NCBI RefSeq assembly: GCF_900168325.1
Contig: NZ_FVZE01000001.1
Location: forward strand, 496,001 to 560,000
DNA length: 64,000 nucleotides
Source of the DNA: Novosphingobium mathurense
Lineage (GTDB): Bacteria > Pseudomonadota > Alphaproteobacteria > Sphingomonadales > Sphingomonadaceae
Direction: 5' to 3'
Part shown: piece by piece, positions 52,562-63,581 of the stretch
Numbering within the stretch: the stretch's first letter is position 1
Layout of the letters: each line of letters opens with the position of its first letter
Notes under the pieces: model-generated
Database searches by the model: none
Told to the model about the DNA's origin: nothing
What the model saw: only the letters and a program-made list of their open reading frames with translations
Made by a program: the position numbers and the translations under genes

Positions 52562-55036
52562 GTGACCAGTCTGCCGATCCATGCTGTCCTGCCGGACCTT
52601 CTTCAGGCTCTGAGCGAGCGCACCGCCTGTGTGCTGATCGCTCCGCCCGGCGCCGGCAAGACGACGGCCGTAGCGCCCGCCCTTCTGGGCGAATCCTGGT
52701 GCGACGGCACGATCATCCTGCTTTCGCCACGCCGCGTGGCGGCGCGCGCCGCTGCAGAGCGCATGGCCGACATGCTCGGCGAGAAGGCGGGTGAGACGAT
52801 CGGTTACGTGACGCGCCTCGATACGAAGCGCTCCGGCAAGACGCGCGTCCTGGTGATGACCGAGGCGATCTTCGTTTCCTCGATCCTTTCCGACCCGGAA
52901 CTGCCTGGGGTCAGCGCCGTCCTGTTCGACGAGGCGCACGAACGTCATCTCGACAGCGATCTCGGCCTAGCACTCGCGCTCGAGACCCGCGAAGTGCTGC
53001 GCGACGACCTGCGCGTGGTGGTCATGTCGGCGACGATCGACGGCACGCGGTTTGCGCGATTGCTCGGCAACGATGCGCCGGTGATCGAAAGCGAGGGCAA
53101 GTCGTGGCCTCTCGCGATCCGCTGGCTGGGCGCTTCGCCCGACCTGCGGATCGAGGACGCAGCGACATCGGCGATCCTGACTGCATGGCGCGAGGAGGAG
53201 GGTGACATCCTTGCGTTCCTCCCCGGCGTGCGCGAGATCGATCGGGCAGCAGAACGTCTCGCGGAGAAGCTGCCTGCCGCACTCGTTCTCCCTCTGCACG
53301 GGCAATGCGAGCCTGCCGCGCAGCGCGCTGCCATTCGCCGCGATCCGCAGGGGCGCCGCCGTGTCGTGCTATCGACCGCGATTGCCGAGACCTCGCTCAC
53401 GCTCGACGGCGTTTCGATAGTGGTCGACTGCGGCCTGTCCCGCCGTGCCGAATTCGACAAGGCTGCGGGTGTGACCCGGCTCGTGACGCATCGGGCGAGC
53501 CGGGCTTCGGCGGCCCAGCGCGCTGGCCGTGCGGCGCGTCAGCAGCCCGGAACCGCCTATCGCCTTTGGGAAGAAGCTGGCCACGCGGGCCGTCCGGAAT
53601 TCGATCCGCCGGAAATGCTGACCAGCGATCTGGCGCCGCTGACGCTTTCGCTGGCGCAGTGGGGAGCGGGCGATCCGGCGACCATGGCCTGGCTCGATCC
53701 TCCTCCGGCCGCGGCGCTCGATGCCGCGCGCAGCCAGCTTGCCGCTCTCGGGGCGCTTGATGGGGAAGGGCGGATCACTCCTTTCGGCCGCGACATGGCC
53801 AGCCTGCCGCTCGACCCGGCTCAGGCGGCCATGGTTCTGGGTGCAGGGGCGTTCGGCGCAGAGACGGTGGCTGCCCGGCTCGCCTTGCTCCTGCAGGAGC
53901 GCGGTCTCGGCGGCCGCAGCGAGGACCTGGCACAACGACTTGCGCGATGGGAGGCAGACCGCTCGCCGCGCGCACAAGCCTCTCGCAAGCTGGCCGATGG
54001 CTGGGCCCGCCGCGCTTCGGTGCTGATCGAGGCACGGCCCGAAGGCATGGATGTAGACAAGACAGGCGCGGATGTGCCGGTCGGCGTGCTTCTTGCGCTG
54101 GGACGGCCCGACATGGTCGCGCGCCGCCGCGATGCATCGGGCGAGACCTGGCTGTCCGCAGGCGGCAGGGGCTACATCCTCGACCCGACATCGCCGCTCG
54201 CCTCGCGAGACTGGATGGTGATCGGCGATGCTCAGGGGCAGGCGAAAGGTGCGCGCATCCTGTCCGGAGCTTCGCTGGAGGCGTCCGAAGTAGATGCCTG
54301 GCTGACAGAACGGATCGAGCGGCGTTCGATCCTGCGCTGGAACGATGCCGAGGGCCGGGTGGAAGCCCGGCAGGAGCGGCGGATTGGCGCGATCACTCTC
54401 GCAAGTGGCCCCGATCCGTCCCCCGATCCCGATGCCATTGCGGCATTCCTGCTCGATCGCGTGCGCGACAAGGGGCTGGCTCTGGTTCCGTTCGGCAAGA
54501 GCAGCCAGTCGCTGCTGCGTCGCGCCCGTTTCGCCGGGCTGAAGGCGCTGGGCGAAGAGGCGATGCTTGCCGACCTCGAGACATGGCTTGGGCCTCTGGT
54601 CGTTCGTCGTCTCGACTCTATAGACAAGGGCGCCCTGCACTCGGCCTTGCTGGGTCGCCTGACCTGGGATGACCAGCAGGTGCTTGAAAGGCTGGCCCCG
54701 GCAGAGTTTCGCAGTCCCGCCGGTTCGAGCCACGCGATCGACTACGAGGACGAGGGCGGGCCGAGCGTTGAAGTGCGCGTGCAGGGACTGTTCGGTCTCG
54801 ATAGCCATCCGACTTTCGGTCAGCCGCCGCAGCCCCTGTTGCTCAAGCTGACTTCGCCTGCCGGTCGCCCCATCCAGACCACGCGCGATCTTCCCGGCTT
54901 CTGGCGTGGATCGTGGCGCGACGTGCAGCGCGACATGAAGGGCCGCTATCCCAAGCATCGCTGGCCGGATGAGCCCTGGGCCGAAGACCCCAGTCTCAAG
55001 ACCCGCAATGCCTTCGAGGCTTCGCGCCGACGCTGA
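52562..55036 (+). CDS. hrpB: ATP-dependent helicase HrpB
   Basis: An 824-residue DExH/RHA-type helicase. Walker A is APPGAGKTT (about 27-35), the DEAH box is LFDEAHERHLDSD, motif III is MSATIDG and motif VI is QRAGRAARQ. The C-terminal HA2/OB and HrpB-specific regions follow and end with the family-typical PKHRWPDEPW. It starts at GTG 52562. HrpB is widespread but non-essential where tested; its RNA target is not known. It is not linked to other RNA-processing genes here. Confidence 0.93.
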   Translation: MTSLPIHAVLPDLLQALSERTACVLIAPPGAGKTTAVAPALLGESWCDGTIILLSPRRVAARAAAERMADMLGEKAGETIGYVTRLDTKRSGKTRVLVMTEAIFVSSILSDPELPGVSAVLFDEAHERHLDSDLGLALALETREVLRDDLRVVVMSATIDGTRFARLLGNDAPVIESEGKSWPLAIRWLGASPDLRIEDAATSAILTAWREEEGDILAFLPGVREIDRAAERLAEKLPAALVLPLHGQCEPAAQRAAIRRDPQGRRRVVLSTAIAETSLTLDGVSIVVDCGLSRRAEFDKAAGVTRLVTHRASRASAAQRAGRAARQQPGTAYRLWEEAGHAGRPEFDPPEMLTSDLAPLTLSLAQWGAGDPATMAWLDPPPAAALDAARSQLAALGALDGEGRITPFGRDMASLPLDPAQAAMVLGAGAFGAETVAARLALLLQERGLGGRSEDLAQRLARWEADRSPRAQASRKLADGWARRASVLIEARPEGMDVDKTGADVPVGVLLALGRPDMVARRRDASGETWLSAGGRGYILDPTSPLASRDWMVIGDAQGQAKGARILSGASLEASEVDAWLTERIERRSILRWNDAEGRVEARQERRIGAITLASGPDPSPDPDAIAAFLLDRVRDKGLALVPFGKSSQSLLRRARFAGLKALGEEAMLADLETWLGPLVVRRLDSIDKGALHSALLGRLTWDDQQVLERLAPAEFRSPAGSSHAIDYEDEGGPSVEVRVQGLFGLDSHPTFGQPPQPLLLKLTSPAGRPIQTTRDLPGFWRGSWRDVQRDMKGRYPKHRWPDEPWAEDPSLKTRNAFEASRRR

Positions 55037-55144
55037 GATTCGTACGCGGTGTTCGCGCGATCACGCCCACAATCTCCCGGGACAATCGCCTGAGGTGTGA
55101 TTCCGGCTTGATTTCCGGCGCGATTCGGAGGCAAAGCGAGCGCC

Positions 55145-55423
55145 ATGAGTGCACGTATCTATCAGCGCCCGAAAAATGCCATGCAGTCCGGCAAGGCACT
55201 GCTGGATCAGTGGATCCTCGATTTCGTTCCGGCCGAGGCAAAGAAGCCCGATCCCCTGATGGGTTGGGCCGGTTCCGGTGACATGAATCAGCAGGTCCAG
55301 CTCAAGTTCCCCACTTGTGAGGAAGCCAAGAGCTACGCCGATCGGTACGGCATCGACGCGGTGGTCCATTCCACCCCGCCGCGCCGCCTGAAGATTCAGG
55401 CCTACGCCGACAATTTCCGTTGA
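55145..55423 (+). CDS. NDUFS4-like complex I accessory subunit
   Basis: A 92-residue protein (MSARIYQRPKNAMQSGKALLDQWILDF...) with the family traces GKALLDQWILDF, PLMGWAGSGDMNQQVQLKF and EEAKSYADRYGIDAVV. These are the alphaproteobacterial 'ETC complex I subunit' equivalent to eukaryotic NDUFS4 (18 kDa), a soluble assembly or stability subunit of NADH:quinone oxidoreductase. The nuo operon is elsewhere. A perfect 20-bp palindrome lies 15 bp after its stop, followed by the SRP RNA gene. Confidence 0.9.
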   Translation: MSARIYQRPKNAMQSGKALLDQWILDFVPAEAKKPDPLMGWAGSGDMNQQVQLKFPTCEEAKSYADRYGIDAVVHSTPPRRLKIQAYADNFR

Positions 55424-55437
55424 TCTGAAATAGTTGC

Positions 55438-55457
55438 ACCCGGTTCGCGAACCGGGT
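55438..55457. terminator. Perfect 20-bp palindrome before the SRP RNA
   Basis: ACCCGGTTCGCGAACCGGGT reads the same on both strands and is followed by CTT. It may terminate the complex I subunit gene, or form the start of the SRP RNA precursor. The core GTTCGCGAACC recurs inside the RNA at 55516-55526. Confidence 0.5.
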
Positions 55458-55575
55458 CTTGCAATCCGGACAAACGCCAGCCATATGGCGCTCCGGGAGT
55501 CGGGTGGACGTTTGCGTTCGCGAACCTGGTCAGGTCCGGAAGGAAGCAGCCAAAACGGATTGCGACGGGTCGCTC
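55455..55575 (+). ncRNA. ffs: Signal recognition particle RNA (4.5S)
   Basis: The universal domain IV signature GGTCAGGTCCGGAAGGAAGC starts at 55528 and continues CAGCC. The flanks GCAATCCG (55461-55468) and CGGATTGC (55556-55563) pair to close the stem. The gene lies just upstream of dnaX, its usual place in alphaproteobacteria. The ends are estimated from pairing and may be off by several bases. Confidence 0.92.
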
Positions 55576-55727
55576 GGCTCCTTTACCCCACATCGTCGCC
55601 CCCCCCCCTTACGCGCTTTAGGCTGCGGGGAAATGCGCCTTCCAAGCGCACCGGCAACTTGGCCGGGGACAGACTGTGGAGCTTTCTCCTTTCCCCCTGA
55701 CAACCGGCTCTCCAGCGCCTAGTTTGG

Positions 55728-57695
55728 ATGGTGATGGACGATTCACGCGACATGTTCGGCGATGCGCCCCCCTGGCTCAATGAGGAAGAGGAGGAGACTC
55801 CCCCTTCGGCGGCCGAGCTGGAAGCGGCCGGGCAAGCCTCTATGTTCGGCGATCCCGAACCGGCATCGCCCCCGCCTTCGGCATCGCCTTCGCCGACCGC
55901 TGCCGAAGTGCCGGCGCCAGAACCCGAATCGCAGGCGCTGTTCGAACCGGTAGCTGAGCCTGCACCTGCGCCCGAAGTCGCCGCTCCCGAGCCGAAAGCA
56001 CAGGCACCTGAACTCGCGCCCAAGCCCGCACCGGCAAGCCCGCCTGCCGGAACTTCCGCGCAGCCCTATCGCGTGCTGGCCCGCAAGTACCGTCCGCAGA
56101 CGTTCGACGAACTGATCGGGCAGGAGGCGATGGTCCAAACCCTCGCCAATGCGATCAAGCGAGACCGGCTGGCCCATGCCTTCCTGATGACCGGCGTGCG
56201 CGGTGTCGGCAAGACGTCGACCGCGCGGCTCATCGCCAAGGCGCTCAACTGCATCGGCCCGGACGGGCAGGGCGGTCCGACGATCAATCCCTGCGGTCAG
56301 TGCGAACCGTGCGTGGCAATCGCCGAAGGGCGCCATATCGACGTGATCGAGATGGACGCCGCCTCGCACACCGGTGTCGACGACGTGCGCGAAATCATCG
56401 AGGCGGTGCGCTACGCGGCCGTTTCCGCGCGCTACAAGATCTACATCATCGACGAAGTCCACATGCTGTCGCGCAATGCATTCAATGCCTTGCTCAAGAC
56501 GCTTGAGGAGCCGCCGGCCCACGTGAAGTTTCTCTTCGCGACCACGGAAGTGGACAAGCTGCCGGTCACGGTCCTTTCGCGCTGCCAGCGATTCGACTTG
56601 CGCCGCATTCCGACGCCGATGCTCGCGGAGCACTTCGCCAACGTCTGCGGCAAGGAAGGCGTGGAGGCCGAGGAAGAAGCCCTGTCGATGGTGGCCGCCG
56701 CTGCCGAAGGGTCGGTGCGCGACGGCCTCTCGATTCTCGACCAGGCCATCGCCCATGCCGATCTCGACGGCGAGGGGCAGGTGCGGGCCGAGAAGGTCCG
56801 CGACATGCTGGGCCTTTCCGACAAGTCGGTGCAGCGCAAGCTGCTGGGCGCGATCCTGGACGGCGAGGGCGCGGCTCTGCTGGAGCTGATCGCAAGGCAA
56901 TTCTCGCTGGGGATCGAGCCGATCGCGATGATGCGGGGCCTCATGGACCTCACCCATCGCATCGCTGTCGCCCAGGTGGCCGGTGAGGTGGTCGATGCCC
57001 ATGCCGCCGAGGAACGCGACGCGATCGAGGCCTGGGCCAAGGCGCTCAAGGCAGGGCAGGTTCACCGTCTCTGGCAGCTCATGCTCAAGGGGCATGACGA
57101 AGTGAAGTCGGCGCCCGATCCGCTGGTGGCGGCGCAAATGGCACTGCTGCGGATCATGCATGCCTCGGACATGCCCGACCCCGGCTCGCTGGTGCGCAAG
57201 CTGGAAGAGATTGCAGCGCGTGCGCCGGCAGTGGCGCCTGTTGCTGGCGAAGGCGGATCGGGCGCGGGCGGCCCGGCCGCAAGCGCAACGGCTCCTGCTG
57301 CCATCGCGCCGCGCTGGGAAGCGCTGGTAGACGATGTCGAGCACATGGGCGAACTTTCTATCGCCAACACCATGCGCATGCAGGTCCGCGTCGTCGAGCT
57401 GGGACCGGGACTTTTGCGCTATTCGCAGCCGCCCGGCTTTAGCGAGGATATTGCCGGTCTCATGCGCGGGGCGCTGGCCAAGGCGACCGGTGAACGCTGG
57501 CAGGTCGAGAAAGTGGAAGGCCAGGGCGCGCCGACGATCGTAGAGCAGGCCGAGACGCAGCGGGCAGCCGAAGGCGAAGCCGTACGCAATGCCCCGCTCG
57601 TGGCTGCTACGATAGCTGCCTTTCCCGACGCCGAATTGATACAGGATGACCGTCCGGCCGCGATTGGCGGCGGCGGTCGACAGTGGAGACGTTGA
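55728..57695 (+). CDS. dnaX: DNA polymerase III subunits gamma/tau
   Basis: A 655-residue protein. The first ~105 residues are a Glu/Pro/Ala-rich, likely disordered extension. The clamp-loader ATPase begins at QPYRVLARKYRPQTFDELIGQE, with Walker A GVRGVGKTST, zinc cysteines around NCIGPDGQGG and CGQCEPC, DEVHML and the SRC arginine finger (LSRCQRFDLR). The C-terminal domain contacts polymerase alpha and DnaB. No clear slippery A/T-run with a frameshift hairpin was seen. ybaB follows two bases after its stop. The start may be ATG 55728 or 55734. Confidence 0.95.
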   Translation: MVMDDSRDMFGDAPPWLNEEEEETPPSAAELEAAGQASMFGDPEPASPPPSASPSPTAAEVPAPEPESQALFEPVAEPAPAPEVAAPEPKAQAPELAPKPAPASPPAGTSAQPYRVLARKYRPQTFDELIGQEAMVQTLANAIKRDRLAHAFLMTGVRGVGKTSTARLIAKALNCIGPDGQGGPTINPCGQCEPCVAIAEGRHIDVIEMDAASHTGVDDVREIIEAVRYAAVSARYKIYIIDEVHMLSRNAFNALLKTLEEPPAHVKFLFATTEVDKLPVTVLSRCQRFDLRRIPTPMLAEHFANVCGKEGVEAEEEALSMVAAAAEGSVRDGLSILDQAIAHADLDGEGQVRAEKVRDMLGLSDKSVQRKLLGAILDGEGAALLELIARQFSLGIEPIAMMRGLMDLTHRIAVAQVAGEVVDAHAAEERDAIEAWAKALKAGQVHRLWQLMLKGHDEVKSAPDPLVAAQMALLRIMHASDMPDPGSLVRKLEEIAARAPAVAPVAGEGGSGAGGPAASATAPAAIAPRWEALVDDVEHMGELSIANTMRMQVRVVELGPGLLRYSQPPGFSEDIAGLMRGALAKATGERWQVEKVEGQGAPTIVEQAETQRAAEGEAVRNAPLVAATIAAFPDAELIQDDRPAAIGGGGRQWRR

Positions 57696-57696
57696 G

Positions 57697-58032
57697 ATGA
57701 AGTCCATGGAAGAGATGATCCAGGCTGCCCAGCAGGCTGCCGAGACCATCCAGAAGCAGATGAACGAGACCCAGGCGAAGCTGGATCAGATGGAAGTCGA
57801 AGGTCTTTCCGGCGGTGGTCTCGTTAAGATCCGTTGCTCGGCCAAGGGGCGCGTCATAGGCGTCTCGATCGACGACAGCCTGATGCAGCCGACCGAAAAG
57901 CAGATGCTCGAGGACCTGATCGCCGCCGCTTACAACGACGCGCGCGTCAAGGCGGACTCGGTTGCGAACGAGGAACTGGCCAAGGCGCAGCAGGGCATGG
58001 GCCTGCCGCCTGGTTTCAAGATGCCGTTCTGA
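57697..58032 (+). CDS. YbaB/EbfC family nucleoid-associated protein
   Basis: A 111-residue protein with the family pattern: N-terminal coiled helix (MIQAAQQAAETIQKQMNETQAKLDQMEVEG), central GGGLVKIRCSAKGRVIGVSID, and a helical end with GMGLPPGFKMPF. It binds DNA as a dimer. It starts two bases after the dnaX stop with GGAGAC upstream, the conserved dnaX-ybaB order; recR, the usual next gene, is not here. Confidence 0.94.
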   Translation: MKSMEEMIQAAQQAAETIQKQMNETQAKLDQMEVEGLSGGGLVKIRCSAKGRVIGVSIDDSLMQPTEKQMLEDLIAAAYNDARVKADSVANEELAKAQQGMGLPPGFKMPF

Positions 58033-58096
58033 AGCGAATGAGAATTCGGCTGCGAAATGCCCTCCTTCGGGAGGCGTTTCGTCATGCATTGCAGAG

Positions 58097-58123
58097 CCCC
58101 GGCGCCAATCGCGCCGGGGTTTT
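58097..58123 (+). terminator. Intrinsic terminator after ybaB
   Basis: CCCCGGCGC-CAATC-GCGCCGGGG forms a nine-base stem followed by TTTT. It closes the dnaX-ybaB unit. A second, weaker hairpin (CCTCC-TTCG-GGAGG) lies about 30 bp before it. Confidence 0.85.
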
Positions 58124-58262
58124 GCTTATAGGGATAATTGCTTGGGAGAATGCCAGCACTTCCACAGTCTTTGGTAATCTATGCATTGCGTAGTGGACAG
58201 AACTCCCCATATCGTCCCGGATTGACGGGAGGTCTGACCGAGATCGTCCCGCTCGCGATGAA

Positions 58263-60671
<2,409 letters not shown>

Positions 60672-60859
60672 AGTTGAAACGGGCGCCTGCAATTCCGGAA
60701 GGGAAGGCAGGCACCCGTCGGTAACTTTCAGTCGCGTTTGCCTGCCTGAAAGAAATGCCAGTGCGCTGCGGCCTTGTGTCGCGCGCGGACTGGCGCTAAC
60801 GCGCCGCCTTCGTGCACGCACGAACGCCGGGCGCGAATTGAAACTGGAAAGGTCTTGAA

Positions 60860-61885
60860 ATGGGTTACCGGGTAGCCGTTGTCGGTGCGACCGGAAATGT
60901 CGGCCGCGAAATGCTCAACATCCTCGCCGAGCGCGAGTTTCCCTGCGACGAGATCGCAGCGGTTGCTTCGCCGCGCTCCACCGGCATGGAGATTGAATTT
61001 GGCGAGACCGGCAAAAAACTCAAAGTAAAGAACATCGAGCACTTCGATTTCACCGGTTGGGACATTGCGCTCTTCGCCGCGGGATCGGGGCCGACCAAGA
61101 TCTATGCGCCCAAGGCTGCCAGCCAGGGCTGCGTCGTGATCGACAACTCGTCGCTCTATCGCATGGAGCCCGACGTTCCGCTGATCGTGCCTGAAGTCAA
61201 CCCGGACGCCATCGACGGCTACACCAAGCGCAACATCATCGCGAACCCGAACTGCTCGACTGCGCAGATGGTTGTCGCGCTCAAGCCGCTTCACGATGCC
61301 GCCAAGATCAAGCGCGTCGTCGTCTCGACCTACCAGTCGGTTTCCGGCGCGGGCAAGGCGGGCATGGACGAGCTGTTCGAGCAGAGCCGTGCGATCTTCG
61401 TGGGCGACCAGGTCGAACCCAAGAAGTTCACCAAGCAGATCGCCTTCAACGTGATCCCGCACATCGACGTCTTCCTCGACGACGGCTCCACCAAGGAAGA
61501 GTGGAAGATGGTCGTCGAGACCAAGAAGATCCTCGATCCGGCGGTGAAGGTTCAGGCCACCTGCGTGCGCGTGCCGGTCTTCGTCGGTCACGCCGAATCG
61601 ATCGCGCTCGAATTCGAGAACGAGATTTCGGCCGAGCAGGCCCAGAACATCCTGCGCGAAGCGCCGGGCATCATGCTCGTCGACAAGCGTGAAGACGGTG
61701 GATACGTCTCGCCGATCGAATGCGTCGGCGACAGCGCGACCTACATCAGCCGCGTCCGCGAAGACCCGACGGTCGAGAACGGTCTGGCCCTGTGGTGCGT
61801 TTCGGACAACCTGCGCAAGGGCGCAGCCCTGAACGCAGTTCAGATCGCCGAGCTGCTTGGCCGCCGTCATCTGAAAAAGGGCTGA
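60860..61885 (+). CDS. asd: Aspartate-semialdehyde dehydrogenase
   Basis: A 341-residue protein starting MGYRVAVVGATGNVGREMLNIL with the NADP-binding GATGNVG. The active-site Cys lies in NPNCSTAQMVVALKPL and the catalytic His in the later VRVPVFVGHAES segment. It reduces aspartyl phosphate for lysine/DAP, methionine and threonine synthesis. It has good family length. A 188-bp gap after lon probably holds its promoter. Confidence 0.97.
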   Translation: MGYRVAVVGATGNVGREMLNILAEREFPCDEIAAVASPRSTGMEIEFGETGKKLKVKNIEHFDFTGWDIALFAAGSGPTKIYAPKAASQGCVVIDNSSLYRMEPDVPLIVPEVNPDAIDGYTKRNIIANPNCSTAQMVVALKPLHDAAKIKRVVVSTYQSVSGAGKAGMDELFEQSRAIFVGDQVEPKKFTKQIAFNVIPHIDVFLDDGSTKEEWKMVVETKKILDPAVKVQATCVRVPVFVGHAESIALEFENEISAEQAQNILREAPGIMLVDKREDGGYVSPIECVGDSATYISRVREDPTVENGLALWCVSDNLRKGAALNAVQIAELLGRRHLKKG

Positions 61886-61905
61886 GTTATGATAGGTTTC
61901 CTTCC

Positions 61906-62643
61906 ATGGACCCGAAGGAAACCTATTCGCCACTGAATTGCCCCAAGCCTGTCGCCGAGGGCATCTGGATTTTTGACGGCCTGATGATCCGCATGGATCT
62001 CGGGCCGTTCAAGATTCCGTTCCCCACGCGCATGACGGTCGTGCGGCTGGGCGATGGAACCTTGTGGATCCATTCGCCGATTGCGCCGGACGAGGACCTG
62101 TTTTCGGCCGTCGATGCCCTGGGGTCGGTGCGACACGTGATTGCGCCGAATTCCATCCATTATTGGTACATGGCCGACTGGCTCGAGCGCTATCCCGGTG
62201 CCCGCAGCTATGCCGTCCCCGATCTGGCCACAACGGCCAAGCGCCCCTTCCGGATCGATCATCCGCTGATGGATGGTGCGCGTTTCGCATGGGAAAGCGA
62301 AATCGACTGGATCCTGGTGCCGGGCACAAAGGTTAGCGAAGCCGTGTTCCATGTCCCTTCCGCAAGGACGGTGATCCTTGTCGACCTGATCGAGAATTTC
62401 GAGGCGGCAAAGCTCTCCAGCCCCTTGATGCGCTTCATGCTGAAGCTCGTCGGCGGCCTCGATCCCAATGGCATGGCGCCACTCGACCTGCGCATGACAT
62501 TCCGGCCCAAGCGCAAGCAGGTGCGAGAGCGGTTGCAGCGCGTGGTGGACTGGCAGCCCGAGAAAGTGATCATGGCCCATGGCCGCATCTACGATCGGGA
62601 CGGCGCCCAGGAACTGCGCCGTGCCTTTCGATGGGCGATCTGA
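61906..62643 (+). CDS. DUF4336 domain protein
   Basis: A 245-residue soluble protein. The sequence (VAEGIWIFDGLMIRMDLGPFKIPFPTRMTVVRL, DLFSAVDALGSVRHVIAPNSIHYWY) follows the DUF4336 pattern, which has a metallo-beta-lactamase-like fold. The HYWYM segment replaces the usual HxHxDH metal motif, so hydrolase activity is doubtful. The start at 61906 (MDPKETYSPL) is 20 bases after the asd stop. Function is unknown. Confidence 0.75.
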   Translation: MDPKETYSPLNCPKPVAEGIWIFDGLMIRMDLGPFKIPFPTRMTVVRLGDGTLWIHSPIAPDEDLFSAVDALGSVRHVIAPNSIHYWYMADWLERYPGARSYAVPDLATTAKRPFRIDHPLMDGARFAWESEIDWILVPGTKVSEAVFHVPSARTVILVDLIENFEAAKLSSPLMRFMLKLVGGLDPNGMAPLDLRMTFRPKRKQVRERLQRVVDWQPEKVIMAHGRIYDRDGAQELRRAFRWAI

Positions 62644-62727
62644 AAAAGCCTCAGGGTCTCCCCGATTTGATCTTGCGCATGGCGACCGATGCCTTCGGCG
62701 GCAAGGATGCAAATCGAAAGGGGCCCG

Positions 62728-63096
62728 ATGATGTCGAAGAGCAATTTCAAGGACTGGCCGAACATGGCCAAAAATCTCAAACCGGCGGTAGGTGAACTCA
62801 GGCGCGCGGCGCCAGGACCGATGCAGGCCTTCGCGGACATGGGCAAGGCGGCGCTTCAGCCGGGAGCTCTCGATACAAAGACCAAGGAACTGATTGCCCT
62901 GGCGATCTCGGTCGCGGTGCGCTGCGATCCTTGCGTGACCTACCACGCGTCTGCGGCGCAGCGCGCGGGCGCCGGGCGCGATGAAGTGGCCGAGGCGATG
63001 GGGCTGGCTGTCTATATGGGGGCGGGTCCTTCCGCGATGTATGCCGCGCAGGCGCTCGAGGCTTTCGACCAATGGCAGGAAAAGGCAGAGGGCTGA
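62728..63096 (+). CDS. Carboxymuconolactone decarboxylase/AhpD-family protein
   Basis: About 122 residues. The AhpD-type redox motif is CDPCVTYHASAAQRAG (C-x-x-C followed by His), with the preceding KTKELIALAISVAV typical of the family. It probably acts in peroxide or thiol redox chemistry or gamma-carboxymuconolactone chemistry; the CxxC points to the former. GAAAGGGG lies before the ATGs at 62728 and 62731, and either may be used. Confidence 0.85.
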   Translation: MMSKSNFKDWPNMAKNLKPAVGELRRAAPGPMQAFADMGKAALQPGALDTKTKELIALAISVAVRCDPCVTYHASAAQRAGAGRDEVAEAMGLAVYMGAGPSAMYAAQALEAFDQWQEKAEG

Positions 63097-63134
63097 CCCT
63101 TTTGCGCGCGGGGCGACTGGTCTAGCTTCAGGGC

Positions 63135-63581
63135 ATGACCAGAACCATGACCGGCGGCTGCCAGTGCGGTCGCATTCGCTATTCCGCGCAGATCGAGAAC
63201 GACGAGGCATACCTGTGCCATTGCCGCATGTGCCAGAAGGCGACCGGCGGGTTTGCCGCTGCCTTCGTGCAACTGGCGACGGCCGGTGTCGTCTGGGATC
63301 ATGAGCCGGAGTGGTACGCCAGTTCCCCGGTGGCACGGCGCCCGTTCTGTTCGCATTGCGGCACGCCGCTGGGCTTCGACTTCATCGAATCGAGCGGGAA
63401 CATGGACCTGACGCTGGGCAGCTTCGACGAGCCGGGATATTTCCGTCCGGTCGCCCATGCCGGCTGCGAAAGCTTGCATGAAAGCTGGCTCGATACCAAG
63501 GACCTGCCACGGCATTACAGCGCGACGACGGAAAGCGTCGCGTCGCGCTGGAAGGCCGCAGGTCTGGAGGTTCCCGAGTGA
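63135..63581 (+). CDS. GFA family protein
   Basis: A 148-residue protein with zinc ligands in GGCQCGRIRY, LCHCRMCQKATGGF and FCSHCGTPLGF, the GFA pattern. It ends with a conserved-looking KDLPRHYSATTESVASRWKAAG. It is distinct from the GFA gene at 35537-35947. The alpha/beta hydrolase start overlaps its stop (GTGA at 63578-63581), suggesting coupling. Confidence 0.86.
   Translation: MTRTMTGGCQCGRIRYSAQIENDEAYLCHCRMCQKATGGFAAAFVQLATAGVVWDHEPEWYASSPVARRPFCSHCGTPLGFDFIESSGNMDLTLGSFDEPGYFRPVAHAGCESLHESWLDTKDLPRHYSATTESVASRWKAAGLEVPE

Noticed and set aside
55728..57695. Programmed frameshift in dnaX producing gamma
   Set aside because: No A/T-rich slippery heptamer with a following strong hairpin was found by eye in the region after the ATPase domain.
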